In this document: positions 31,847 through 43,737 of the stretch, piece by piece
Layout: every line of letters starts with the position of its first letter
Numbering within the stretch: position 1 is the stretch's first letter
From: Cercospora beticola
Lineage: Eukaryota > Ascomycota > Dothideomycetes > Mycosphaerellales > Mycosphaerellaceae
NCBI RefSeq assembly: GCF_033473495.1
Contig: NC_088937.1
Coordinates: 4,175,516-4,239,515, forward strand
DNA length: 64,000 bases
Direction: 5' to 3'
Notes under the pieces: generated by a model
Told to the model about the DNA's origin: nothing
Databases searched by the model: none
What the model saw: the letters and a program-made list of their open reading frames with translations, nothing else
Made by a program: the position numbers and the translations under genes

Positions 31847-33831
31847 CTAGGATCCATTCGCTTGCCCGTCCGCTCCACTGCTACTCCCTTGGCTTTGAGG
31901 CTCTGGCGTCAGTTCTCGAATCATCTTCTTCAGCTCGTCAATCTCATCTCTGAGCTTCCTGACCTCCAACAATGTCCCGTCAACCACAACATCTGGCGAC
32001 GTCTCCTCCACTCTCTTCGACCAGCCCGTTCCCTCAACATCCAGCTCAGGCTCCAGTTGCTCCCACTCCTCAATCGTGTCATCGTCGCTTTCATGCCTGC
32101 TGCGATTGAAGCGGACCAGACGCGCAGTTCGTGTCTCCAATAGAGCCGTGATGAGCAACAGAGGAGAATATATGACTCCCATGACCAGGTCATTGAGCTG
32201 CTCGTATCGCTTTCTCGACATCCACCATTCGAAGGGTAGGATCAGGAAAACAATTTCGATGAGATTAAAAGGTGCGATGAAGACATTCTCGTCAGGCGCG
32301 CGGACGAACTGCATAGTCTTCTGTGCAAAGAGAGCCAGGTATTCATCTGTCGCATTTCCGGTGATGTCTTCGTATGCGCTGTTATACAAAGCGATCAAGA
32401 TGTTCAGCAAAATGACAATAATGACGAAGTTGTAGATGTAGTAAAGCGTGATGCCGAATGGAGGAGCGAAGTCTTCCCAGCCATCGAACTCTGGCGAGCC
32501 CATGATGGCGTTGAGCATCATCTTGACGATGAAGTTCGAAGCGCTAATCTCTCCGTCGGTTTGGTCCATTCCTATGAAGCCTTGGAAGAAGCCTGCCAGC
32601 ACGGCAATGAGGAGAGCGAAGAAGATCAGAGATTCGCGCATCATGACCTTCAGCACGACAAGCATGGCGCCGAAGAAACGGAAACTGTCAAGATAGAGCA
32701 TAAGCCGGGTCCAGAACATCGGAGAGCTGAACGCGAGGAAGTTGTAGGACAGAGTATTGAGGTGAACCCGGCGTGGAGAATGCCAATCGTAGCCGAGAGC
32801 TATCATGCGGAGCACGAAGGACACGGTCAGGAGGGAATACAAGGTTAGGTTGAAGACGTTCCAGAAGCCAAAATAGTATCTGCCAATTTTGAGAAATTTG
32901 GAGATCTCGTCGCAGAGGAAACCAGCTGTGAAGAGATAGAGTAAGCCTTCGACTATGTCGAGCTCACCACCTGCGTTAATGGTATTGATGGCGCCCGTGT
33001 AGAGGCCGAGGAAAGCAACCGTGATCCCGATCTGCAGGGCATTCTGGTATTGCGGTACACGCATACGGTCGGGATCGAAGTGGTCCCAGTAATTCGTGCT
33101 CGTCTTGAGCTTGTAATCGGTGAATCTGCTCGGGTCATCTTCGTCCTGCACCAGCCAGCCTCGCCACAAGTGAGATATGCACTTTTGATAGCCTGAGCTG
33201 CCTATTACGCGAACAGCATGCAAGTCGACGGCCTTTTCTATGGCATTCGCAGGGTGTGTATCCTCGCCATCGACAACAATGCTGTAGCGCTTCAGCAGCA
33301 CTTCTTGCATGAGGTAGTTCATATCGTCCTCTTCCTCAATGATGTGCTTAGCGATCATCTCACAAGCTGTTGCGCGCAGCTCGTGTAGATCGGCATCCCA
33401 TAGCTCGAGAATGGCCTGTCTCTTGAACCAGTGCTTGACGATCAGCAAGCAGTATACCACACATGAGCCATAGTCTTCGTCTGAGCCGGAAACTTTGCCG
33501 GCAGACTTGGCAGTCTTGATCACGGCGGGCGTGATGACATTGCTGTGAGGGGCGATGATGCGCTCTTCGGGGAGTTCACATGGAATCACTTGTTCGAGCT
33601 GGTACTTGAGGCGGAGCGCGACGAAGGTCACTGCCTTGGCGGGGAAGGCGGAGGGAATGTTGGTCTCGCGGTGAGTGGGGAGTAGGCGCGATAGCTCGTC
33701 GGTGAGGCCATGATGTCGGTCATGGTGTCGGTCCGAGTCGAAGATGCTGTTGGTTCAGTCCGTCAGCTCGGAAGCGAGGCTCTTCAGGCACGCTTTGTGC
33801 TACCTTGCGCATACCGGTCGAAGAAGCCCAT
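31847..33831 (-). CDS. YVC1: Vacuolar cation channel Yvc1 (TRP-like)
   Basis: The model is complement(join(31847..33746,33815..33831)), 638 residues. The first exon (MGFFDR) is 17 nt and joins across a 68-bp intron (GTATGC...CAACAG) to IFDSDRHHDRHHG; this recovers the start, since the long frame itself begins on GTG. A cytosolic N-terminal domain (to about 240) precedes six membrane helices (about 245-510), with a pore segment near NAIMGSPEFDGWEDF. A C-terminal coiled-coil-like tail follows (LLEVRKLRDEIDELKKMI). Family role: vacuolar-membrane, calcium-permeable channel releasing vacuolar calcium on osmotic shock. It is divergent from EAF7 with only 288 bp between starts. Confidence 0.92.
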
Positions 33832-34119
33832 CGCAGGGTGTCGCTGGCGATTTCTGGTTCCTATTGCAGAATGTCTAACGGTCCCACGCAGCTACAGGAG
33901 TGCGAATCGTAGGAATGGAGTCGTCTCAGGTGGTGCCACCCTCTTGCCAGCCTCTTTGTCTCGCGAACCAAGATGCGCGCGTTGGCGGCGGTGGAGCTTG
34001 GAAGCTCTCGCCAATGACGACGATCAACAGCAGGGATCCGTCGCGTGGCATCGCGTCCACCACACGTCCCAGCTGCATCAATTGTTCACTTCATCTCTTT
34101 CACATGCGCCAATCCCGCC

Positions 34120-35079
34120 ATGCCTCCCAGGAAAAAGGCTCGCCATTCCCAGGCCACCTCTCCCTCGCCCTCCGCCTCCCGCCAAAAGACTCCCGAAACC
34201 GCACCCTCCCAACACTCGAATTCTTCCCCAAACAAGCCTCCCGAAGCAACCGCCTCAGATGACCCATGGAGCGACCACGAAGAGATCGGCCTATTCAAAG
34301 GCTTGATGATATGGAAGCCTACGGGTATCCACAAGCATTTTCGCTTACTCGCGCTCCACAATTGGCTGCTGGAGAACAACTACATCCACCCTCGCAATGA
34401 GCATACGAAGCCCAAAGGAATTCGCGCGAAGCTTGAGACATTGTACAATATGGACGCACTAGACGCCAGAGAAGATGCACGGCAACTGCCGGCTGTGGAG
34501 CTTCTCGACGCAGAGCAAACAGATGCCAAGGGAACAGTATTGGACGATGACATCTACAGCGAGGCCGATAATCGCATCGAGCAAGATGACTTTGCTTTGC
34601 CGCCCGAAGAAGGCTTCGAAAAAGACATGTGGGACCGCAGACTGCCAAACAAGAAGCAGAAGACGGAAGACGAAGACAGCGATCTTGAACTTCCCGACCT
34701 GAACCTCGCAGAAGAACCACCTGTGCGATTCGTCGCTACAGTCTCCATCGAGCCAAGTGACAATGCTACGCCAGGCTCGCGAAGAGGCAGAGGCGGTGGT
34801 GCTGGTTCGAGAAGAAAAAGTCTGCCAAAAGTCGCTGCTGCTGCTACGAGGAGGAGCGCGAGACAGGCGGAAAGCACGGCTGATGAGGAGGAAGGTACTG
34901 CCGAGGAAGAGAAGAATGAAGACGAGGATGAAGAGGAAGAGGAGATTGAGAACAGTGATAGCGAGGATCGGAGTGAAGCGAGTACACCGGCACCAAGGGC
35001 GACCAGAACGAAAGGCGCAAGAGGGAGGACAAGAGGCAGGGCTGGAGGACAAGCCGGTGCGAAGAGGAAGGCACGTTGA
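34120..35079 (+). CDS. EAF7: NuA4 histone acetyltransferase subunit Eaf7 (CT20/MRGBP family)
   Basis: From MPPRKKARHSQ the protein has 319 residues. An in-frame ATG at 34045 would add 25 hydrophobic-looking residues from the leader and is less likely. The conserved Eaf7 domain spans about 45-125: WSDHEEIGLFKGLMIWKPTG, then HFRLLALHNWLLENNY and IRAKLETLYNMDALDARED. The rest is acidic and Arg/Gly/Lys-rich (runs of E/D at about 265-290; GRTRGRAGG near the end). Family role: with Eaf3 and Eaf5 forms a NuA4 submodule in the nucleus linked to transcription elongation. The start lies close to divergent YVC1. Confidence 0.9.
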   Translation: MPPRKKARHSQATSPSPSASRQKTPETAPSQHSNSSPNKPPEATASDDPWSDHEEIGLFKGLMIWKPTGIHKHFRLLALHNWLLENNYIHPRNEHTKPKGIRAKLETLYNMDALDAREDARQLPAVELLDAEQTDAKGTVLDDDIYSEADNRIEQDDFALPPEEGFEKDMWDRRLPNKKQKTEDEDSDLELPDLNLAEEPPVRFVATVSIEPSDNATPGSRRGRGGGAGSRRKSLPKVAAAATRRSARQAESTADEEEGTAEEEKNEDEDEEEEEIENSDSEDRSEASTPAPRATRTKGARGRTRGRAGGQAGAKRKAR

Positions 35080-35220
35080 GGAGTAATCGATGAAAGAGAC
35101 CTCGCGGTCGACGCGTCTCGCACTATCCAAGCACTTTTGCGCATCATGATACATGATTCGACCCGGCACAGCTGAAGCTCACGCTCTTCACGGCGACTAA
35201 GCCTCCGGATCCTTCTGTGC

Positions 35221-35708
35221 TCACATTCTTGTCGAAGACTTCGAGTAACCTCCGGCCTGGCCTCTATCTGGTTGAAGTCAGCACAGCATCCATCCCCTTT
35301 CGGAAAATATGACTTACCTGGCATCCATCTGGTGTCCCATGGCAGAGGTCCAGCCACCGGCTGTGGGAGCTGTTGCTTCCGCTGTGCATTCGAGGAAGTC
35401 TTGGTGTTCAGAATGGAGTCGACGTACTGGTTGAAGTCTTGAGAGTTGGCTCGTGCTGGATTCCCTTGGTACCAGCTGCCCATGTCCTTGAATTGGCTGT
35501 TCGCTGCTGGGTTCGCCGCGGACAGTGGTCTCGGAGGAGAGTTCGCATTCCAGTTCCCTTGGGTGCTGGGTCGGCCAGAGGCTGCATTGACGCTGGAGCC
35601 CCACGCACTTGCGTATTGAGTCGGAACTTGTGACCCTCGAGACTGGTATTGACTTGGTCCCGGCAGCGCATTGCCGCTGTTGTACTGAGAAATCTGTTGA
35701 TCCGGCAT
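35221..35708 (-). CDS. Hypothetical Gln/Ser/Asn-rich protein, 145 residues
   Basis: The model is complement(join(35221..35267,35318..35708)). A 50-bp intron with a strong donor (GTAAGT) and acceptor (AACCAG) gives the end ...DTRWMPDRGQAGGYSKSSTRM. Without splicing the frame would run 384 codons antisense through EAF7, which I reject. The protein is Q/S/N/P-rich and probably disordered, with one conserved-looking block (FNQYVDSILNTK...PLPWDTRWMP, about residues 88-131). No family is recognised. It converges on EAF7 with 141 bp between stops. Confidence 0.6.
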
Positions 35709-36664
35709 GCTGAGAGTGGTTGGCTTTCGTCTTCTTTCCGGACCTTCTTGCGACGTGGTCTGGCTCAGATCACCGTCCTAGATTCTGGTCATCGGCAGAA
35801 TGTCTCGCATCCAGAGATGGCTCGAGAGAACTGCTTTATGGGTCTCATACTGCTGCGCAACGAACGCTGCGCAGTTTGCGAGCCATCGAAAACTCGCTAC
35901 CACGACTAATATACGACTTGCCATCTTCTCTTGAATTATGCAGAGCTCATGGGGCGTGTGCAAGTCGACAGGTCGACTTCTTGTAACGTCCGTGCTGTTG
36001 CTGCCTGACAAGTGCCTGGCGCGGTGGATTGCATATCAGGCATAGCAGGAGGCATCTCCCAACCTTCGCCTTTGAGCGTGATGGAAAGCAACATACATTC
36101 CTGGCTCGAGGTCACGGTTGCCAGAATCAGCGAAGTGCCAGAAGATTGCGAAATCACCTCATTTCATGGAGCCTCGCGAGTACCAACGTCGTTTTCTTTC
36201 TTGTCAAAATCTCGAGGGGCCATGCCTCAACGAAATCCAGCTGATTCATGTGTTGTCGTTTCGCAGACTAACAGCAAGTCTCTGCAGACAAACAATTTGG
36301 AGTTACCTACTTGTTCACACGACTCCGGGATGCCGGAACGTGCAAGAATCCAGAGTGCGACCAATCGCTTGCGAAAGAGGCCGCACCTTGAGCATGCTGT
36401 GACCCGACGTCGACTTGTTCGCTTGTAAGCTTGCAATCCTTCAACGCCTGCGGTTCGCATGCACGTGACGTCTGCCGCAGCACCTCAGCCTTGTCTCAAC
36501 CTCGAACCGCCGACGGCGTCTCTGCAGTCCATTAACTTCAAGCTAAGCAAACGCTTTGGACCGGACGTATAGGAGCTACCCTTGGAGCCGTGACCGCTGT
36601 TCTCAACTCGTTGCATGATCCAAGCCAGATTGCCCAATAGACAGGGCTTGCAGATCAGTACGAT
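35709..36664. other. Intergenic stretch
   Basis: About 0.95 kb lies between two divergent genes. Only small, mutually overlapping frames occur. It is presumed promoter sequence for both sides; no motif stands out. Confidence 0.4.
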
Positions 36665-39064
36665 ATGGAGGCACAAATAGCTGACTTGCCAGCAGCGATC
36701 CGGCGAAACAGTCGCGATGAGAGCGGCTTGCACCGACAAACCTCTGATGTGGCCATGAACAATGTTGGAGAATCGACAACATCAGAGAGCCCTCCTCCAG
36801 CGTCAGGAGTAGCACCCGGTGCTACGCCTATTGAGTGGCGGTGCCCTTTTGGATTCCTGGGATGCGTTCACGTTGCAGACGGCCTTCCGCAATGGGATGA
36901 GCATTATCAATGGCACACCGTGGGTCAGCTGCCACGCTATCTCGAGTGTCCATTCATCGGCTGCAGCTGGTCTTGCAGAACTGATGCTATCGGACATGAG
37001 ACATGGGAGAAACGGCTGTATCACATTATGGGTGCCCACAAGTCTGGCGGCATTGTTCGTACGCACCCTAGCAGAGGAATGGCCGAATATCTTTCAGGGG
37101 AAGGTATGCTCTCTGATGAGCAGGCACGGGATTTGAGGTAGAATCTTTTCCTTCAACGCCAGCGTTTTGAACTAACGGATGTAGGCAACAAGGCTATCTT
37201 GACCAGGACATGGCAGACCAAGCTCCTCAACATCAAATCAACCAGGCCCAAGACAGAGCCATACAAATCTCGATTCGTCCGCTTCCAGCAGCGCAGCCTG
37301 ATGACAGTCATGACAAGTCCCAGCCTAGTCAGAACGACACAGAGCCCGTCGCCATCAGCACGTCCAATATGACCGTCACACCAACGACAAGCCTGGAAAA
37401 GCCAAGCTCTGAGCATGACAGTTCGGGCAGTAATGTCTTGTGCTGCTCTGCTGCTCAAGATGATTCAACTATGCCTGCCTGGAGTCCAACTGCATTTAGC
37501 GAGCAACACCACGCGGAAGTTGCCGACCTCTTTGCACTGCGTGCTGCAGTCTGGCATATGACGCGAAGAGCGACAGATCTGTCAAACGCGACCAATCTGC
37601 AGAGTATTGACATAGGCACACTAAGTCTGCCGCCATTGAGTCTGTCACCAAGCATTGCGAACAACGAAGTCGACCTGGATACTCTGATGAACGTACCACA
37701 GACCGCAACTCTGCAACGACGTAAGTCCTGGACAGGTCCGTCCGACAGAGACGAGCAGCCAGATGCTTTGATTAGGCCCAGCTCGGCGCCTCCCAATAGC
37801 TCTCATCAATGGCTGGAAGAGGGTGAGTATATTGCATATGCTCAAGGGTCCGGTTCAGGAGACGGCTCACGACGGACGACTGGTACACATCTTTGCTCGC
37901 TGTCAAGCAATGCTCGCACAATCGGCAATGCTCGTCGAAGGGCGGCCGATGATGAGGATGAAGGGAATGCAGACCGAGATCAAGACGGTCGGGGGAAACG
38001 GCGGCGGCTCGATGAGTCGGTTCACAAACCTTCAGCACGAATCCGATTACCTTGCATTTTCAACATGGGCGAGCCCGACGCTTTCCCCAAACACACTGCG
38101 ACGTATGAACATATCTCAGAATTGCTGTAAGTCATTCCCCTCGCTACGAGTGCGCTGAACATGCCTAATGCCCGCTTTCAGGCGCCACCTCACAACGCAC
38201 GACTTCTACGCCTGTCAGAAATGCTTTACAAGGTTCAACAACACTGCGGAAATTCTTGACCACATATGCAAGAAGACGTGCGAAAACACTGCCTGCAGAA
38301 GGACGGTATTACTCAACACTGCGCAGCCGTTTGACTGCGATTGTGTAACCACTGCTGTGGAGCAATGGGAACAGCTCTTCTCTTTGCAATATCCTGGACA
38401 GCATGTGCCAGCTTTGCGACCAAATACGTACGATGACCCGTCCATGACGCCCTCTCTGCAACCTCGTACACCATTCCTGTTGAGCGTCCCACAAAGCGCC
38501 GTTCCAGCATTCGACAACAACGTTTTGGACACGCCAAACACGAACTTATGGGCTCACGAAGCTTTCGACCTTAGCATGACGCAAGTGCACGCGCCACGAA
38601 CTGTACTACCCGCCATGAGAACCAATCTGGGCCATGCCTTCCAGAAAGAATATCAACAGCTATCCGAGCGCCTCGCTCAGCTCGAACGCCGAAAAGATGA
38701 TGCTAGCAGCAAGCGTGAGGAGGCTCGGGGAACGCTGCTCTTGTCCCTTTGGGAGGCGCTCTGCGAGACAGGCAGTCCCAAAGCACGAATCGATGGCCCT
38801 CTCTGGAGAATGATGCAACGCGATGCTCCAGAAGTCTTGAGGCAGAGCATGGTTGCTACAACTCTTACGAGTGGATCCTCCTCAGTGCTGCATAGTCAGT
38901 TGTTACAGAATGGTGTCGTGGGACAGCACTTTGAGCGTCATCATACGTCCACAAACGGTAATTTTGGGACCAACGGCAATTCTGATTGGATGATGAATCT
39001 TACGGCAACGGGGGATTTCTCCAACGCTTCTGCACAACCAAATGCGGGCTATGAGGGAATGTGA
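36665..39064 (+). CDS. Zinc-finger protein A (C2H2-like modules at both ends)
   Basis: The model is join(36665..37137,37185..38126,38182..39064), 765 residues. Intron 1 (47 bp) has a CTAAC branch site; intron 2 (55 bp) splits the codon in LL|RHL. An N-terminal module (about 57-125) has paired Cys and His: RCPFGFLGC...HYQWH and ECPFIGCSW...HIMGAHK. The middle is Gln/Ser-rich with a basic run (GRGKRRR) usable as a nuclear signal. The C-terminal module is LPCIFNMGEPDAFPKH...YEHISELLRHL, then FYACQKCFTRF...HICKKTC...CRR. A coiled-coil-like stretch follows (EYQQLSERLAQLERRKDD). Likely a nuclear regulator, fungal-specific. The same C-terminal module and intron position recur in the gene 1.2 kb downstream. 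Confidence 0.75.
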
Positions 39065-40244
39065 GAAGCTGAACTGGGAGTCATGAGTTTCGACATCATC
39101 CACTGAAGGCTTTTCTGGCTACGAACGAATCACTTCAGAGTACTTCCGGCGGCATTTGCGCAATGCTGCAGTCCAGCAAAGTTATCAGACTGCCAAAACA
39201 TTTCGAGCCCCTCCTTCATTGGATCTACTCCGCGCGATCCATATCTCCTTCTTCAGAATTCGCACGACAGGTGCTCTCACAACCATTTGCGTCGCTGTCA
39301 TGGTCATTCGATCTCTCCCAATCGTTGGTATCTTCACTCTTCAGAGCTGCCGAGTCTTCTGAAGCCTCCATCTCCCTGACAGGGTCAGCCCGAGTTAATA
39401 ACAGAGCGACACGATGTTGAAGACGAACATTGCTGTGGTGGCTGTGACGTGCAGCATTCTTGGTCCACTGTGGCGCAGCCATTCTTTGACGCGGTCTCGC
39501 TTTGAGTTTGAAGCTCGATTTTGCTTCTGGTATGCAGCTTGAAGGGTAATCTGCTCGTCCTGGGGTCGATCACTGATCGAAGGCTGGGGCGCCTGGCGAG
39601 GGGAGTACGAATCGATGTCTTCTTCGAATATCTCTGCGGACGCTATAGAAACTGCGGTCGACGCCCAGGTTCCGGCATGCTTGGTGACCGACTCGGAGCC
39701 TCGAGGGGGCGCATCAGTATTCTCATCACTCGCCACAGGAAAGAGATTCCAATTCTCCTTGGCGGCATTGGTGTTTGTAACACGTGGAGATGCTTGAGAT
39801 CGAGGCTCCACGATGTTGGATCCTGAGATGCCGACCATCGTACTCTGTCAATCAAGGTGGTGCATTGAGATGGTCAAGGTACTCGTTCTGCGCAGGGTTG
39901 TTGGCATTTGATATAATCGCATTGCTTCGGCTACAGGGTGACAAGCCAGCAAGCAGGGCAGAGCGCAAGCTGACTGCGAAGCGTTATAGGTGCCTACTCT
40001 GTAACCGCTTGACCTCTGCACATGCGGTCTGTTTACCCTGCACTGCGGTATTGATCGTGTACAACGTCTGTGGCAGCACTGTCTGCGATTCGGGCTGCGG
40101 TGAGCAGATTGGCTCCTTAGAGCGCCACCTCGATCCCTCACTTGCCCGCTTGCGCGCTTGCAAACGCTATGCCTATCATAGCTAGTTGCTGCACAAATCC
40201 AAACGGGCGGGCCAACCACGTGATTTGCCCGCTCAATATCAGCC
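39065..40244. other. Intergenic stretch with one uncertain minus-strand frame
   Basis: A minus-strand frame at 39395-39838 encodes 147 residues (MVGISGSNIVEPRSQ...), acidic and polar with a hydrophobic C-terminal end (MLHVTATTAMFVFNIV), like a small tail-anchored protein. I cannot support it further; it may equally be chance. The remainder should include the promoter of the downstream Zn2Cys6 gene. Confidence 0.3.
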
Positions 40245-43200
40245 TTGCTGAGGAAGGCTTCATCAGTCTGTTCTGCAAACGCATCGGTTCGGGCTCTCGT
40301 GAGCCCGACAGACATGACGCGTCGAGACGCGAACCTTCGTGTCGCCAGCCTCCGAGCCTTTGCCAGCGACGATGAGGATCTACACGACATTCATGGCGGT
40401 GCAAGACCAGATCTCGAGAGACTGGATTATTCGTCAAGGGTCCCCGAAACGATACCCTACATGACAGATGTGGATGAAAATGTTGAGGATCTCGTGGACG
40501 ACGAGGCATACGTAGAAGAGCCATGCATTCCGGCCAGAGATGGACAGCGTGATCCATCGGCGAATGGCTTGTCTACTGAGGAAGCCATACAATGGGGTTC
40601 AGTGGGGCCGGCGCTTGATGTTGACAGACATCCTAAATTCACCGAACCCGTATCAAGCTCGAACCAATATGGGAATAGTCGCCCGCACGGGAAGCTGAAG
40701 AAGTCGCTGGAAATAGAGACGAGGAATATGATCGCAGAACCCGGCTTTGAGCCACGGCGACGGGACACCGATGCATTGAAGTCAGATCTTGATAAGAAGA
40801 GGAACAAGCTTGGTTATGAAAGAATATCCATTGACTGCGGTATGTTACGTGTTTCCGTCATATGAGCTCCATCATTCAGCCTTTCACGCTTGCACCTTTA
40901 CCACACTGACAACGAGGCAGCTCACTGCCGCCGTCGTAGAATCCGATGCGTTGTCCCAGAAGATGACCCCGAGCAGAGATGCAACAATTGTATCCGCTCA
41001 AAGAGGGAATGCGTGTTTTACCCCGTCGGCCAGCAAGCTATTATTGATGCAAGGATGGACAAGTCTAATAACACATTGGAACTTTCGGACGAGCAGTCAT
41101 CGGTAGCATCGTACTTTTCACTCGGGATCAGCGACTCGAGTAGCAGTCAGCCAGAAGCGACTCATTACAACCCGACTCTGCAAGTGACGGTCTACAGCGA
41201 GCCGAGAATGACCGGTTACCATCAACACCGGGTCAAGCCTATCCCCACGCGACCAGATTCCCAGAAACCCAGGCATTCAATGGAGGTATCTCCTTGGACC
41301 ACTTCAACGCCTATGAGTAAACCGGCACCATACGCCTTTCACTCCGAGAGCAGTGTACCCACTGTCTCATCAAAGGTACCCAAGCACATGTCATTCTCAG
41401 ATGACCTTGGATCATCTGTGTATATGCCAAACGGAACATCCACTACTCCGCCACTTTTGGCACGGCGATCTGACGCGCACTCTCCAGGGGAAAGTCCTCT
41501 CGATGAGGTCCATGATCCAGCTTACTTGGATATCTCACTAGCAGAGGTTATAACGCAAGCCGCAGGCGCAGCGGATTCCAATGAGCAGTTGCCCGCACGG
41601 CGCCAACACAGGTTGCCTCATCTGGCGAATTACTGGGAGCGTCCCTATGAGCAGCAGACGACGGAGGCCCAGACCGAGCAAGCCGGAGCACGCACCGTAG
41701 CGCCGCAGAACTTACCAAGCTTACAATCGGTGGCGCAGCAGCGGCAGGACATCCCCCAGGCATATCCTGCATACCAGAATCAGCAGAATGCAATGCCAGG
41801 CTGGCACCGCACCCTGTCTAAGCCTGAAAACCCGCGGACAGAGAACCTGCATAATCCACATGTGTCGAGCTCTCCAGTCCCAAGAGTACCAGGGATAGGT
41901 CAAGAACATGCAAGTGTGGCACCGAATTCAGGTCTTCTTCCTGACTTCCAACCGATACCAGAACAAGTCAATCCTGTTCCATCTACGAACAGGCCTGCTC
42001 CCTCAATGCCAGAGACTCCGGATATTGCTCAGTTTCACGTGCATGGCGAAACCAACGAAGAGAGCCGTGATTTCGCCATGCCGCACAGGTACGAGTTGAT
42101 CAGTAGCGATGATATAACGGACCCGAAGACAGTATGTCCGGAGCCATCCCACTCAAGCAGTGAGTGCAGATCAGACCGAGAAAGCAGGTTATGAACCGAC
42201 AAAGAGCGGAACAATGTTGTTATGACGCTCTTTCGCGACCTGAAGGTGAGAGTCTTGAATCTGCTGTACATCACCAGGCTGGACGTCCCACGCCCGGATA
42301 ATGATTCTCGAACTAGCAGGCGTAGGTCGCTTTCGAGCGATTGTTTCGCACGTTCGGCAAGACTGCTGGCCAACGCGAAGTCCAGCGATGATCAACCGTC
42401 CAGCGGTCTCAGCAGGCGTGCCAGGAGTCTGCCTCCCTATCGATCTTGTGCGGATCATGACGGCCGTGATACCAACTGCTATCCCGAGCCAACTTCCACC
42501 AGGACTAGCGGCGGCACAGACTCACCCACACGCACTAACAATAAACGAGCACTCTCGTCGGGGGAAGGTGACCATGAGCAAAGACCAAGTCAGCGTGCAA
42601 GATACGCCGAGAACGGAGCGCATACAAAATCGAAACTCCCCTGCATTTTCCACATTGGCGAGCCGCTTGTATTCCCTGATCATTTGCAGAAATATGATCA
42701 CATTTCGCAATTGCTGTAAGTGAGAAAGCTCTTCTGAAACTTGACCATTTCTAGTGAAGATAGGCGGCACTTAGGTGGATCCCACCATTTTCATGCTTGC
42801 CAGAAATGCTTCCAGCTGTTCTCGGCTGCCTCAATGATAAAGGAACATCGTTGCTACAAGTCATGCAGTAATGGACTGTGCAGAAGGCATGTCGCGGACA
42901 TCGCCAACCGAGTGACAACCTGTCAATGCATCACGACTGCTACGGAGCAGTGGCAAGGGCTCTATCGTTTGCAGTATCCACTTCATCAGCCAGTCCTCTT
43001 ACATGAGGCAGTAGCCTCAGCTGGACTCTCTGGTGTCGAGCCTCCTCAGTTGCCGACAACATACTTGACAGGTCAAGGTCAAGATTCAGAAGCGGTCGGT
43101 CTGCTGCTTTCGAGCTCGAGTGTGCACAATGCACCGGAGACCGAGGACGCACCTGCGGAAACACAGAATCATACGATCCCAATCGTACAGGACATACCTC

Positions 43201-43568
43201 AGCTTCATTCAGAGATTTACACGCTGCAACAACAGTTCCTTCTTCTGGAGCAACGCATAATATCACGACCAACGCCGCGTGAAGAGGACCTTGAACTGAC
43301 AGTCGGGTTTCTATGGAGAGCACTCTGTCGTTCGGGGTGTGCGGAGAGTCAGCCTGAGACGCTTGAGTGGCGTATGGTCAAACGTCATGCTCCAAATGTA
43401 TTGAGTTCTGCTTCCACAGTAATGCCGTCTACCGCGCCACTAGGTGTAGCCCACAGCACCAACGACCTGAACATCAACGATTGGAGTGATGTACATTGGG
43501 ATGACTTCACGGCAAAAGGCACTGAAGCCTTTACAGACTCTGGTTACGGCAGTCTTCATCAACTATGA
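40245..43568 (+). CDS. Zn2Cys6 regulator fused to a C2H2-like module (paralog of zinc-finger protein A)
   Basis: The preferred model is join(40245..40839,40921..42187,42278..42715,42764..43568), 1034 residues (an ATG at 40314 is also possible). The first intron (81 bp) joins DC|AHC and completes a fungal Zn2Cys6 cluster: CAHCRRRRIRC, 11-residue spacer, CNNCIRSKREC. A long disordered middle follows. The last two exons carry LPCIFHIGEPLVFPDHLQKYDHISQLLRHL and FHACQKCFQLF...HRCYKSC...CRR, matching zinc-finger protein A with the same intron position in LL|RHL. The third intron (90 bp, GTTATG...CACCAG) is the weak link. Without it the first gene stops at 42194 and a second would start at 42222, only 27 bp later, too close for a separate promoter. 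Likely a nuclear transcription factor. Confidence 0.65.
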
Positions 43569-43737
43569 TGAGGGGCAATAACACGCAAGCGAATCGAACA
43601 GTACGCATTTCTCTGCGAAATAGCGTACCAAGACGGAATGGTCGACACCTCCGAGACGGTCACTGTAATGCCGCGACATTCGCTTGTCACCAATGAAACA
43701 ATTTCCATGAAATCATACGATCAATAGATTACCACTT

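Noticed and set aside
34554..35708. 384-codon minus-strand frame overlapping EAF7
   Set aside because: It exists only if a good 50-bp intron at 35268-35317 is not spliced, and most of it is antisense to the acidic/basic repeats of EAF7, which give open frames on both strands.
42222..43568. Separate gene starting at 42222 with its own promoter
   Set aside because: Only 27 bp follow the previous stop codon, so the fused model is preferred, though not proven.
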